Source of the DNA: Nostoc sp. XA010 | GTDB taxonomy: Bacteria > Cyanobacteriota > Cyanobacteriia > Cyanobacteriales > Nostocaceae | NCBI RefSeq assembly: GCF_020829625.1 | Contig: NZ_JAIVFX010000031.1 | Span: forward strand, 1 to 64,000 | Direction of reading: 5' to 3' | DNA: 64,000 bases | Part shown: positions 34,233 through 43,923 of the stretch, piece by piece | Layout: the number at the start of each line of letters is the position of its first letter | Numbering within the stretch: the stretch's first letter is position 1 | The notes under the pieces: model-generated | The model's database searches: none | What the model was told of the DNA's origin: nothing | Seen by the model: only the letters and a program-made list of their open reading frames with translations | Made by a program: the position numbers and the translations under genes

Positions 34233-36429
34233 GAGTCGCTAATTGCAGCAAATGAGGGTTAGCAATCCGAATTACAGTCTCAATGTCAAGAATTTCTGTG
34301 ATTTGTCCTTGAATTACAGCACAGAAAAGCACTCCAGGTCTACTAGGAATACCTTTAATGGTTAGTGGTTCTTCCACAATATCAAGAATGCGATCGACCA
34401 CTAGCCCAACGCTGAGTTCTGAGTATGGAGAGACAATAATTATCTGGAGCGTTTCTGCAACTGTCGCCAAAGTCTCATCATTAAGGCGATCGCGATCGCA
34501 AAATATCTTGTGAAGATCAATCAGTGGCAGAATTTGACCGTAAGACTGGAAAACATCTTGATTACCCACTTTCTCGACAGCACAAGCAAGAATATCTTCG
34601 AGCCGAAACGCGATCGCCAGTGGAATGCCCATGCGTGCGCCTTGGGGGCCCTCAAATAGTAAAATTGTTTGGCGATCGCCTGCTTGCTCTTGGCTATTTA
34701 CAGCATTTTCGCTCAATAACTGCTTTTGTTTGGCGATTATACCAGTGTGCTTTGCTAGAGCAACAACATCAATAATTAATCCTACTGTGCCATCTCCTAA
34801 AACGGTGGCTCCTGCAAATAGGGATAGGGCCTTTAACTGTCTTCCCAAAGGTTTAACTACAATGTCTTGAATGTCTTCGATTGTGTCTACGACTAGCCCA
34901 AAGTGATAGTTATCAACTTGCACAATTACCAAACTGAGTGTTTCTAAGTTGCTGACACAATCCTGTTGCAACACTTCGTTGAGATAAATCAAGGGTATAA
35001 GATTACCCCGCAAGCGATACACAGGCACATCGTATAATATCTCAATACTATTGAGTGCTTCTAGGCGTACTAGTTCTAGTAAACTCGTTTGGGGAATGGC
35101 ATAGCGATTGCTCCCACTGCTGATAATCAATGCTGGAATAATTGCCAATGTCAACGGAATCTTGATTTTGAAAGTCGTTCCTTGTCCCTGTTGGCTGTAA
35201 ATTTCAACCGTTCCGTTAATCTTCTCAATATTACTCTTGACAATATCCATCCCAACCCCTCGCCCGGAAAGGTAAGTCACCTGTTCAGCAGTGGAGAAGC
35301 CGGATAAAAAAATTAAGTTTATCGCTTCTGACTCGCTCATGGTTGCAGCCTGCACAGCGTTTACTAAACCAAGTTGCTGCGCTCGCCCTTTGAGCCGTTC
35401 TAAATCCAGACCGCGACCATCATCGCCAATTTCAATATTGACTTTGCCGCTTTCGTGAAAGGCTCTAAGAAATAGCCGTCCTAAGCTTGGTTTTCCACAA
35501 GCAACGCGCTCGGCTGGTAATTCAATCCCATGATCGATGCAGTTGCGTAGTAAGTGCGTCAAGGGGTCTTTAATTGTTTCAATAATACTTTTGTCTAGTT
35601 CAGTCTCTGCTCCCTCCATCTCCACTTCAACTTCTTTACCGGAAGCGATCGCCAAATCACGGGTAACGCGAGGGAACTTTTGCCAGATGGAACTAATTGG
35701 TTGCAGCCGAGTTTTCATCACCTCTTCCTGCAACTGGGCTGTAAGTAGGCTCAGGTGCTGGCACGTAGCAGCAAAACCATTATCCTTAAATTTTGTACTA
35801 AATCTGATTATCTGGTTACGGGCTAAAACGAGTTCACCTACTAGGTTCATCATCTGATCTAGCAGATTAACATTGACTCGGATATAAGCAGATTCTGATG
35901 TTGTCGTTGATATTTCTGTGAGTTCGTTATTGAGAGCTTCTACAGACTCACTAGCTGCTGTATCTTTTTGTGGCGTTTGTATATTAACAGGCAATTGAGA
36001 GGGTTTTGGAGTCTGTTTAGTTTCTGACAATCGGGTTAATGACCCGATCAGTGCGGAATAATCGCGTAGGCGCAGCCCGTCGTAGACATCGCAATCATGC
36101 TTTGTAGCTTGAATTTGAGACAGGATTTGCCGAATGGCGTCAACTGTTTGTAGTAAAGTACTAATAATGTCAGGGGTGATTGCTAGCTGGCGATCGCGCA
36201 AACACGAGAGCAAATTCTCTCCAGCATGAGCAAGTGATTCTAAATTAGGAAACGGTAAAAAGCCGCAATTTCCTTTAAGCGTATGGAGTGAGCGATAAAT
36301 CCGAATTAATGCTTCTCCATTCGCAGATGTTTTTTCTAGCTCAATAATATCGCCTTCAATTTGATTCAAGTTCTCATAGCTTTCAACAAGAAATGCTTCT
36401 ATATCATCGTCAATTTCATTTAACTCCAT
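34225..36429 (-). CDS. cheA: CheA-type histidine kinase with two CheW-like domains
   Basis: This encodes 734 residues. The N-terminal Hpt domain has phospho-accepting H49 (RSLHTLKGNCGF). The dimerisation helix includes LLDQMMNLVGELVLARNQII, and the kinase core has LTHLLRNCIDHGIE, IGDDGRGLD and GRGVGMDIV. A first CheW-like domain begins ALIISSGSNRYAIPQ (about 445) and a second begins TILLFEGPQGARMGIPLAIA (about 595); most CheAs have one. There is no receiver domain. About residues 113-122 (VYDGLRLRD) are encoded by a 30-bp interspersed repeat in frame. Confidence 0.93.
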   Translation of the reverse strand: MELNEIDDDIEAFLVESYENLNQIEGDIIELEKTSANGEALIRIYRSLHTLKGNCGFLPFPNLESLAHAGENLLSCLRDRQLAITPDIISTLLQTVDAIRQILSQIQATKHDCDVYDGLRLRDYSALIGSLTRLSETKQTPKPSQLPVNIQTPQKDTAASESVEALNNELTEISTTTSESAYIRVNVNLLDQMMNLVGELVLARNQIIRFSTKFKDNGFAATCQHLSLLTAQLQEEVMKTRLQPISSIWQKFPRVTRDLAIASGKEVEVEMEGAETELDKSIIETIKDPLTHLLRNCIDHGIELPAERVACGKPSLGRLFLRAFHESGKVNIEIGDDGRGLDLERLKGRAQQLGLVNAVQAATMSESEAINLIFLSGFSTAEQVTYLSGRGVGMDIVKSNIEKINGTVEIYSQQGQGTTFKIKIPLTLAIIPALIISSGSNRYAIPQTSLLELVRLEALNSIEILYDVPVYRLRGNLIPLIYLNEVLQQDCVSNLETLSLVIVQVDNYHFGLVVDTIEDIQDIVVKPLGRQLKALSLFAGATVLGDGTVGLIIDVVALAKHTGIIAKQKQLLSENAVNSQEQAGDRQTILLFEGPQGARMGIPLAIAFRLEDILACAVEKVGNQDVFQSYGQILPLIDLHKIFCDRDRLNDETLATVAETLQIIIVSPYSELSVGLVVDRILDIVEEPLTIKGIPSRPGVLFCAVIQGQITEILDIETVIRIANPHLLQLATHG
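36063..36092. repeat. Short interspersed repeat, family A, in frame inside cheA
   Basis: The minus strand reads GCGATGTCTACGACGGGCTG then CGCCTACGCG, matching the copies at 374-401 and 58550-58579. It lies in the linker between the Hpt and dimerisation regions and adds ten codons without breaking the frame. Confidence 0.85.
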
Positions 36430-36663
36430 TGGTTAATAAAGTAAAGTTTTACATATCCTACTTTAATACTAATTTAATATTCAACCTCAGCAATCTCTAT
36501 CTAAAGAAAGATGTTTGTCTTGTCTCAGGCTGAAGACATTATATTTGCCTTAATGATATAGTTAAAATATAGGCAATCTTATCGTTGCTATTCAACTCAA
36601 AGTTTCAAGAAGGGTTGTCGTCAAGACAGACAATCTTACAAGTGAAAATAATGCAATGTGCGT

Positions 36664-36704
36664 TCCGCCCCGCTTCTCTACGAGACACTGCGCGAATGCT
36701 AACG
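36664..36704. repeat. Short interspersed repeat, family C
   Basis: CGCTTCTCTACGAGACACTG and GCGCGAATGCTAACG resemble the block at 28400-28430. It lies in the 670-bp spacer between cheA and cheY. Confidence 0.6.
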
Positions 36705-36723
36705 TCAGTTTATCGAATCCTAA

Positions 36724-36888
36724 CAACCTTGGTGCTACTCAAACGATATCAAGCAGCTATACCTCAAAATGTATCTTAATGGCATCAACCTGAGAGAAAT
36801 CCACCGTCTAACTTATATTCACCATACAACAATTTTGCATTGGCAAGGGATAGCAAAGCTGGAATTAGATCGGATTTCAAATACTTAA
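36724..36888 (+). pseudogene. IS1-like transposase fragment
   Basis: The frame reads CYSNDIKQLYLKMYLNGINL then REIHRLTYIHHTTILHW, which matches the helix-turn-helix part of IS1-type InsA/transposase proteins (pattern MYLNGxGFRxIERxTGVxHxTIxxW). A stop precedes it at 36721 and another ends it at 36888. No inverted ends or second frame were seen. It is an old relic. The rest of 36889-37099 is very AT-rich with no gene. Confidence 0.6.
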
Positions 36889-37099
36889 CAAATTTTTAAA
36901 ATTTTCCATTATTAAAAATTTTAGCTCCACAACATAACATTATAGTTTCAGCGAGTTTGATAATTTTTCCAAAACTATCATTCTTGATAATTGTAAAATT
37001 ATATTTATTTATTATTTAATCTATTTATTTTAATTAATAATGTAGGCTAACTAGCTTAAATGAAGAATTGTTAAGCTAAAGCACAAAAGGGCAAAACTG

Positions 37100-37465
37100 A
37101 TGGCAATGGTTTTGATTATCGATGATGCAGCTTTTTCTCGCAGAATGATCCGTAAGTTTCTGCAAATCGATGGTTATGAAATTATCGAAGCAACTAATGG
37201 GCGTGAGGGATTAGAAATGGTTTATAACCATAACCCAAATTGTGTATTAGTGGATCTTCTAATGCCAGATATGAATGGCTTTGAATTTCTGAAAGCTATG
37301 CAAGATAAAGAATTAAAAATTCCCACCATTATCATTTCTGCGGATATCCAAGATGGGGCACGCAATCAAAGTTATGACTTGGGCGCAGTTAACTTTATTA
37401 ATAAACCGCCAAAAGAAGATGAATTGCGAAAGGCAGTCCAGGAAGTTCTTAATACCAAGGAATAA
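37100..37465 (+). CDS. cheY: CheY-like single-domain response regulator
   Basis: This encodes 121 residues, a single receiver domain: D8/D9, phospho-acceptor D52 (VLVDLLMPDMNG), S80 (IIISADIQD) and K102 (FINKPPKED). It has no output domain, so it acts by binding a partner, as does CheY. It is divergent from cheA and followed after 6 bp by a cheC-like phosphatase gene, which fits a signalling and reset pair. Confidence 0.9.
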   Translation: MAMVLIIDDAAFSRRMIRKFLQIDGYEIIEATNGREGLEMVYNHNPNCVLVDLLMPDMNGFEFLKAMQDKELKIPTIIISADIQDGARNQSYDLGAVNFINKPPKEDELRKAVQEVLNTKE

Positions 37466-37471
37466 GTTTTC

Positions 37472-38080
37472 ATGAATGTGACAGTAGAAGAACTGGATGC
37501 CCTGCAAGAGTTAATTAATATTGGCGTTGGTCGAGCAGCAAGTCTACTTAATGAAATGGTAGACTCTCACATTCGTCTGAAAATTCCGGTTGTTAAAGTG
37601 TTAACTGCTAATGAAGCATATCAAGAATTAACAAAACGATTTCATGATGAGGCTTTGGCATCTGTAAAACTAGGCTTTACAGGCTCTTTCTATGGCACTG
37701 CTAGCTTAATTTTTCCAACTGACAGCGCCTCAACATTGGTTGCAGTGCTTATAGGTGAAGAGCCAGGGTCGCCTGACTTAGATGCGGTTAAAATTGGTAC
37801 CCTAAGCGAAATTGGTAACATTGTCATAAATGGGGTAATGGGTTCACTCACTAATGTGCTAAAGCGGCATGTGAACTACACATTGCCTGTTTATTTAGAA
37901 GATACGCTGGAAAATTTATTGTTATCTGCATATGAGAGCGAGTCAAAAATCTTACTAGCACAAGCCAGTTTCACAATTGAACGCTTAGAAATTATCGGAG
38001 ATATTATTTTAATTTTTCTGGTGGGCACTTTTGATGCGCTCATCACTGCAATGAAGGACGAAATGGGAATAATCCAATAA
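37472..38080 (+). CDS. cheC: CheC/CheX-type CheY phosphatase
   Basis: This encodes 202 residues. Two CheC active-site motifs are present: DALQELINIG near residue 9 (D-x3-E-x2-N) with a proline 23 residues after the N (LKIP), and LSEIGNIVING with proline 23 after its N (YTLP). The second lacks the leading D/S at the usual place. CheC dephosphorylates CheY-P, usually with CheD; no cheD is seen nearby. It is probably cotranscribed with the upstream cheY (6 bp) and possibly with the kinase 53 bp downstream. Confidence 0.88.
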   Translation: MNVTVEELDALQELINIGVGRAASLLNEMVDSHIRLKIPVVKVLTANEAYQELTKRFHDEALASVKLGFTGSFYGTASLIFPTDSASTLVAVLIGEEPGSPDLDAVKIGTLSEIGNIVINGVMGSLTNVLKRHVNYTLPVYLEDTLENLLLSAYESESKILLAQASFTIERLEIIGDIILIFLVGTFDALITAMKDEMGIIQ

Positions 38081-38133
38081 TATAATATTAGCAAAAATAG
38101 GTAAAAAAAGTCTTAAAAAACTTTGAGAATACA

Positions 38134-39747
38134 ATGAATATAATTGAACAAGCTCAGGAAAAATTTAGCCTTTTAGATAAAATTCCTTTAGGAGCTTTTG
38201 TTCTACAGTCAGATTATATTGTTATCTTCTGGAACTCCTGCTTAGAGGAATGGACAAAAATTCCGAGAAGTAAGATGTTGGGAAACTCTATTCATAAATA
38301 TTTTCCTCATCTAAATCAACCTCGTTACGCTAACCGTTTGTACGAAATTTTTCAAGGCGGGCCTCCGACAATTTTTTCTTCTCAACTCCATAAATATATC
38401 ATTCCAATACCTATATCCAAAGATAAATACCGCATCCAACACACAACTGTTACTGCTGTATCTGCATTGGATGGAGATAGATTTTATGCTCTGTTTTCAA
38501 TTGAAGATTTAACGGATTTAACATTCCGAGTTCAGGAATATAAAAATTTACGCGATCAGGCTCTAGCAATAGCAGAAGAACGGCAACAGGCGAAAGAAGC
38601 TGCTGAGACAGCAAACCGCATCAAAGATGAATTTTTAGCAATTGTCTCTCATGAACTTCGTTCCCCTCTTAATCCAATTTTGGGCTGGGCAAAGCTACTG
38701 AAAAATCGCTCATTAAACGAAGCTACTACTGTGCGTGCCCTTGAGACAATCGAACGAAATGCTGAATTACAAGCTCAGTTGATTGAAGATTTGTTGGATA
38801 TTTCTCGCATTCTCCAGGGCAAGCTAGCACTTAATTTAGAAACGGTTAATCTTATTTTTACTATTGAAGCTGCCTTAGAGACAGTGCAATTGGCAGCAGA
38901 AGCAAAGTCTATTAAAATTAATCTTCATTTGGATAGAGAAATTGGACAGGTGAAGGGTGATAGCAATCGTATTCAACAAATTATTTGGAATCTGTTCTCT
39001 AACGCTGTTAAATTCACACCATCTGGTGGACAAGTCGAAGTCTACTTAGAACAGATTAATTCTGAGGTACAACTGAGAGTTAGTGACACGGGTAAAGGTA
39101 TTAGTCGTGACTTTCTGCCATACGTATTTGAGTATTTCCGTCAGGCAGATACTACTACAACCCGAAGTTTTGGTGGATTAGGACTTGGTTTGGCAATTGT
39201 GCGCCAACTTGTCGAGTTACATGGCGGTACAGTTAGAGCAGAGAGCTTAGGAGAAGGACTTGGTGCGACGTTTACAGTTTGCCTACCCGTGTTTCAACAT
39301 CTGGAATTAGCAAGGGAAGATCACAATCTATCAAACGGCTCCTATCCATCGTGTATGCTTTATGCTCCACTAGAAGGGATATGTTTATTAGTTGTAGATG
39401 ATAATGCTGATACCCGTGAGTTTCTGGCCTTTCTATTAGAACAGCAGGGAGCAATCGTGACGCTCGCCGCATCTGCCACTGAAGCACTGGCTGCAATTAT
39501 GGAGTCAAAGCCAGATTTGCTGTTAAGCGATTTAGGTATGCCAGATGTTGACGGTTACACTTTGATCAGAAAGTTACGAGCAATGCCCGCCAATTTAGGC
39601 GGACAAATTCCCGCGATCGCTCTAAGTGCTTACGCCGCAGAAACGACGCAAAAACAGATTTTTACAGCCGGATTTCAACTCCATATCGCTAAACCAGCTG
39701 ATCCCGCCAAACTGGTAGCTGCGATCGCAGCCCTTGTTAAAAATTGA
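38134..39747 (+). CDS. PAS-containing hybrid histidine kinase
   Basis: This encodes 537 residues. An N-terminal PAS-like domain (residues about 14-130) is followed by a coiled-coil linker. HisKA has H173 (LAIVSHELRSPLNPILGWAK). The ATPase domain has IIWNLFSNAVKFTPSGGQVE, DTGKGI and GGLGLGLAIV. A C-terminal receiver has phospho-acceptor D466 (LLLSDLGMPDVDGYTLI) and K near HIAKPAD. No membrane segment was seen, so it is a cytosolic sensor. It lies next to cheY and cheC and may feed the same pathway. Confidence 0.9.
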   Translation: MNIIEQAQEKFSLLDKIPLGAFVLQSDYIVIFWNSCLEEWTKIPRSKMLGNSIHKYFPHLNQPRYANRLYEIFQGGPPTIFSSQLHKYIIPIPISKDKYRIQHTTVTAVSALDGDRFYALFSIEDLTDLTFRVQEYKNLRDQALAIAEERQQAKEAAETANRIKDEFLAIVSHELRSPLNPILGWAKLLKNRSLNEATTVRALETIERNAELQAQLIEDLLDISRILQGKLALNLETVNLIFTIEAALETVQLAAEAKSIKINLHLDREIGQVKGDSNRIQQIIWNLFSNAVKFTPSGGQVEVYLEQINSEVQLRVSDTGKGISRDFLPYVFEYFRQADTTTTRSFGGLGLGLAIVRQLVELHGGTVRAESLGEGLGATFTVCLPVFQHLELAREDHNLSNGSYPSCMLYAPLEGICLLVVDDNADTREFLAFLLEQQGAIVTLAASATEALAAIMESKPDLLLSDLGMPDVDGYTLIRKLRAMPANLGGQIPAIALSAYAAETTQKQIFTAGFQLHIAKPADPAKLVAAIAALVKN

Positions 39748-39765
39748 AGCCTGTAAGGAAGGCGA

Positions 39766-42333
39766 TTAAACAATAGTGCATTTATTAAGAATTACTTTCA
39801 GCCCATTCTGTACTTGCTCAAGTTCTTGGCGCTTTTGGTAAATCCATATCTTTTCAGCCTCACGTTGTTCTAGAGTTTCGTTGTGAGCCTTTTCCTGCTG
39901 TTCTAGGAGATTTTCGTAAAGTGCGATCGCTTGTGCGATTACTCGACTGGCTGATTCAACTCGTTTTTCAAAGACTGAGCCAACAATTTCATCTAACTTA
40001 TCCGATAATTTATCCATTGATTCATCAAATTTCTGAAATCCTAGTTCAAAAACTTTCCCTTTTATTTGGTCTTTTAGTCCATCAAAATCTAGCATTCCAA
40101 AACCAAACGAACCAGCAATTGTAGCAGCTACACTTGCAACAATTACGGCAATAAATCCAAGTCCTGTAAATACTATTAATCCAGCCGCTAAAGCGCCACC
40201 TATTCCAATACCACCACCAATTCCTCCCATCCCCATAAAGTCATCATTTATACCGTCTATAGACAGTTTAAGCTGTTCGCTAAAATTTGTTTGGATATTC
40301 TGGTCTAGGCTATTAAACTCGCCTTGAATGGCATCTAGTTCATAAGCAATACTAGTGTCTAAGTACTTAATATTTTCTTGTAAAATTACCTCCTTAAGTT
40401 TCTTATTTCCCCATTCATCTATTTCTTTTGACAAGTCTCTGATAAATTGATTTGTATAATCTCTAATCAGTTTGTCTTGGCTAAAAACAGGACTGTGTTC
40501 AGAATTCCAATATTGACTCTTTTGAGCTATGCGATCGCCTAATCCTTCACGCCACTCATCCCAAGATTCAGCAATTTGCTCAAATACTAGGTCTATCAGT
40601 TGATCTGACAATAGATGGATTCTGACATCGCGCCCACTGGCTTCTCCTATTTTTTCTAAAACTTTCTGCTTTTCTGATTCAGAAATTTGAATTTTTCCAT
40701 CTAAAGTATCCTCTGATTGATGTAGCCCATCTAAACCTTTTTCGATAACTCTATTTATTTGACTAATAGAGTGCTTAATTTTTACTATTCCACTATCAAA
40801 GGCCAAAAACTTCTCAATAGACTGGGTAAAATTTTGGAAGGCTTTCAAATAGTCATCTTCAGTTCCCTGCAAAATTGCATCCAGTGCAGCTTGAGCAGAA
40901 ATAAAATGAACGCGGTTTTCACCTGCAACTATAGGCTTTTGACCTTGTACAATTCTTTCGATCCTCTGTTGCACTTGCTCACGTCCCTTTTCGCTACGCA
41001 CTAAATCTATAAAATTTCCTACTACAAAAAGATTGTTAGCAGGTTCATTTTTATTACCATGATTTAGTTGAGTTCTCACATCCTGGAGTAAGTCGCATTC
41101 TACCTGAGTTAGAGGACGTAAGGCATTAGTTAGGAATATCACTGCATCCGTATCCTTCAGCAGTTTTTGAGTAATGGCGGTGCGTTCAGGGTGTTCGTTT
41201 AATCCTGGAGAATCTACAATTTCTACACCACTACTACATAACTCTAAATCAGGATGCTCAAAAACAATTTCATCAATTTCATTATGTGCTAGTTCATCAC
41301 TCAGACATCCAAGTGCTGCATCTTCTGAAATTGTTGCCTTTATTTGATATTGCTCAAAAGGAATTTCTTCTTCTCGTCCATCTTTATAACGACAGACTAC
41401 CCGCTTTTCGATTCCATATTTTAAAACTGTTACCATACCACTACAAGGAATCTCTCTCACAGGTTGAATTTCTTCACCTAATAAGGCATTAAGTAAGGTT
41501 GATTTTCCTTGACTAAACTCGCCTAAAACTGCTAACCTAAATCGCTGGGATTTTACTTTTTGAGATATTTCCTCTATCTCCTCTATCAAAGTGTGAGGCA
41601 AGAAGCCACGATTAGTACAGTCTTGAATTATCTGAAATAATTGATAACAACAATTGTCTAATTGTTTGCGATATTCTTGGAACTTTTTCAATTCTCCATA
41701 AGATATATTTCTATGCGGCTTAGTTATTTTGTGTTCTGGTTTAGCAGGTAGAGCGGCTAACATATCACTTGCAGCCTTAACAAATATAATATCCAGTTCT
41801 TGAAAGCGAGCAGGGTTGAGTAAAAAATGTACTTCATCTAAAGCAATAGGCTCCACATTTGTTTGATGAGTAAAACCAGCCTCTAAAACTACTAAATGTT
41901 GTGGTTTAATGCCTAAGTGCTTGGCGACTATCTCCAGATACTTTTTCTCGCAGGTGTCAATTTCGCTATCTGCTGCTGACATTTCATAGCCAAAGCTAAT
42001 CAACAAAAGCTTTTCTGACTCTGAAAGTGGAGCCGCCAAGGATAGTAAGTTATTAATTTGCTTATAAACTTGATTTTCTTTGACTCCCTTAATCATCAAA
42101 TGTGTCAACTTACGCACATCACTTTCTGGATTACTAAATCGATAAAGGGTTGTTAGTAAACGTTGCTTTTCTGACTCTGCGACTGTGCCATCTACAAATA
42201 TCACTCCCAGCAGCACTGTGACTAAATTTGCCAGAAATATCACAGGTGGTGTGAGATTCTTTTGAGTCAGTTTTTGTCCGGTAATCTGCGACAATAGCTC
42301 AACAGTCTTAAAGCTAACCAGCGAAATATCCAT
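39766..42333 (-). CDS. TerB-like/dynamin-family GTPase
   Basis: This encodes 855 residues. Residues about 30-150 resemble a TerB-like helical domain (VTVLLGVIFVDGTVAESEKQ, GYEMSAADSEIDTCEKKYLE). The GTPase domain starts near 268 with P-loop GEFSQGKSTLLNALL, switch II VDSPGLNEHPERTA and NLFVVGNFID. A long helical stalk follows, with a hydrophobic stretch (LAAGLIVFTGLGFIAVIVAS) as membrane paddle or TM. Such proteins bind and remodel membranes on GTP hydrolysis. The start is 138 bp from the divergent gene at 42472. Confidence 0.88.
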   Translation of the reverse strand: MDISLVSFKTVELLSQITGQKLTQKNLTPPVIFLANLVTVLLGVIFVDGTVAESEKQRLLTTLYRFSNPESDVRKLTHLMIKGVKENQVYKQINNLLSLAAPLSESEKLLLISFGYEMSAADSEIDTCEKKYLEIVAKHLGIKPQHLVVLEAGFTHQTNVEPIALDEVHFLLNPARFQELDIIFVKAASDMLAALPAKPEHKITKPHRNISYGELKKFQEYRKQLDNCCYQLFQIIQDCTNRGFLPHTLIEEIEEISQKVKSQRFRLAVLGEFSQGKSTLLNALLGEEIQPVREIPCSGMVTVLKYGIEKRVVCRYKDGREEEIPFEQYQIKATISEDAALGCLSDELAHNEIDEIVFEHPDLELCSSGVEIVDSPGLNEHPERTAITQKLLKDTDAVIFLTNALRPLTQVECDLLQDVRTQLNHGNKNEPANNLFVVGNFIDLVRSEKGREQVQQRIERIVQGQKPIVAGENRVHFISAQAALDAILQGTEDDYLKAFQNFTQSIEKFLAFDSGIVKIKHSISQINRVIEKGLDGLHQSEDTLDGKIQISESEKQKVLEKIGEASGRDVRIHLLSDQLIDLVFEQIAESWDEWREGLGDRIAQKSQYWNSEHSPVFSQDKLIRDYTNQFIRDLSKEIDEWGNKKLKEVILQENIKYLDTSIAYELDAIQGEFNSLDQNIQTNFSEQLKLSIDGINDDFMGMGGIGGGIGIGGALAAGLIVFTGLGFIAVIVASVAATIAGSFGFGMLDFDGLKDQIKGKVFELGFQKFDESMDKLSDKLDEIVGSVFEKRVESASRVIAQAIALYENLLEQQEKAHNETLEQREAEKIWIYQKRQELEQVQNGLKVILNKCTIV

Positions 42334-42471
42334 AAAAATTGTGAGCTAATAGATTATCCGTGTTTAGTATGCCCAGATTTAGACAGGATTAATATACCGA
42401 ATAAATACGGTTATCTTTGCTTTTTTATACCAGTTAGGCTTAAGAAAATTAGCCTTTAGCAACCTATAAAT

Positions 42472-43758
42472 ATGCTGTTCCAATTTTCTCCTGCAATTCA
42501 AGCTGCTATTGATGCTGGTAAATATCTACAGGTCTTCAGCGATGGAGTACCCTTAAGCATGGCTAGAGATGCAGCTAACGGGCAGTTTATTGCCCATGCT
42601 ATTGGTGCTACAGTCAACAACAGCCCTTTATCTCCACTGGTAGCAGCTTCTAATCTAATGACGAGTGGGGCGCAGATGTATCAAACTCAGCAAGGCTTTA
42701 CAGCAGTACTGAATGGATTGCAAACTATACAGACTAGCTTGGGTGTGCTACAAGCAACTACAGCCTTGATTGGGGTGGGAACAGTAGCAGGTGTAGCACT
42801 GACAGCAGTGAACCTGCACCAAACACTTAAACTCAGAAAAGAAGTAGAGCAAATGAGGCTGGAAGTCAAAAACGGTTTTATTGACTTGAAACAAGCCTTA
42901 AAAGGCCAAGGAGTAGAAATTAGACAAATAATCGAACAAGTAGCCCAAGATATCAAATTTGAACAACATCGCATAGCTTTAGTGAGGGCGTATGGAGTGT
43001 TTATCCAGGCGATGAACCGCTTCCGTTCAGCGATGCAATTGCAAGATTTCAGCCGGAGAAACGCCGAGATTGATGGTGTGAGGGGAATGTTATTTACGGC
43101 TTTAGCAGATTACAGCAATCCGCATCTACTAGAAGAAACTTGTGCAGCTGGTCAACTACGCAGACTTGAATGTGCTTGGGCAATTGAACAGGTGATTGTT
43201 GCAACTTATCAAGTGCAGAATGAGGTTTCAGCAGTGAGCGATCGCTTGTCTCATCTCCAAGATAAAATCTGTCAAGATGCTCTCACTGTGATTAATCGCT
43301 GTGAATCACATGATGAGCTTGATTTTCTCTTTCCCGAAATTATCCGCATTAAAAATCATGATTTAGCAGTATTGGATTCGTGGCAAAATCATGTTGATTG
43401 GATACAATCGCTTCCTTCATCAGATTTAAAGCTTTTAAGTAGCGCTGATTTTAATAGTCCAGAGACTCACTACTCTACAATCAATGTAGCAGAACCGCCA
43501 GAACAATTAGTATATGAGAGTTTAGCCGAAAAATCTCATTTCTATTCGCTTCGTGACCAGTTGCTATTTATATTCGAGCCTAACTTACGTCGAGAGTACG
43601 AATTTTATATTAGTGAACAAGCTGTAATTACTGGTTATAAAACATTAGTTACATCTAATTTACAACAAGCACCAGACCTAACTGTTGCTAATCTTTATTA
43701 TTACTTTAAGATCAGAGATGAATCGAAAGATGAGACAGAGGTAGTTTTAGCTAACTAA
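42472..43758 (+). CDS. Unknown helical membrane-associated protein, divergent partner of the dynamin gene
   Basis: This encodes 428 residues. A hydrophobic glycine/alanine-rich region at about 85-120 (LQATTALIGVGTVAGVALTA) is followed by coiled coil (LRKEVEQMRLEVKNGFIDLK) and a long helical domain. No catalytic motif was seen, and I do not recognise a named family. It shares a 138-bp intergenic region with the dynamin-like GTPase and ends at a strong terminator. The layout resembles a two-gene membrane-acting module, for example stress or phage defence, but that is inference only. Confidence 0.75.
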   Translation: MLFQFSPAIQAAIDAGKYLQVFSDGVPLSMARDAANGQFIAHAIGATVNNSPLSPLVAASNLMTSGAQMYQTQQGFTAVLNGLQTIQTSLGVLQATTALIGVGTVAGVALTAVNLHQTLKLRKEVEQMRLEVKNGFIDLKQALKGQGVEIRQIIEQVAQDIKFEQHRIALVRAYGVFIQAMNRFRSAMQLQDFSRRNAEIDGVRGMLFTALADYSNPHLLEETCAAGQLRRLECAWAIEQVIVATYQVQNEVSAVSDRLSHLQDKICQDALTVINRCESHDELDFLFPEIIRIKNHDLAVLDSWQNHVDWIQSLPSSDLKLLSSADFNSPETHYSTINVAEPPEQLVYESLAEKSHFYSLRDQLLFIFEPNLRREYEFYISEQAVITGYKTLVTSNLQQAPDLTVANLYYYFKIRDESKDETEVVLAN

Positions 43759-43794
43759 AACAGCTACAGCAATTCTTGAAATAAGTATTGTTGT

Positions 43795-43819
43795 AAAGTC
43801 CGCCTATGCGGACTTTTTT
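43795..43819 (+). terminator. Rho-independent terminator
   Basis: AAAGTCCGC and GCGGACTTT pair perfectly around CTAT, followed by a run of T, 37 bp after the stop of the 428-residue gene. Confidence 0.9.
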
Positions 43820-43923
43820 GTATAGCTGCGACCGACTTCCAGTCGCCTGGTGCAAGATATAAGCCTCTGCTTACTCTGCCTCAAGAGCTTGTCCCAATTC
43901 ATCCCACTGTTTTGCAACGCCAA

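Noticed and set aside
43871..43921. Short minus-strand frame reading GVAKQWDELGQALEAE
   Set aside because: It looks like a protein tail but is only 17 codons and overlaps the FUSC stop region; too short to call.
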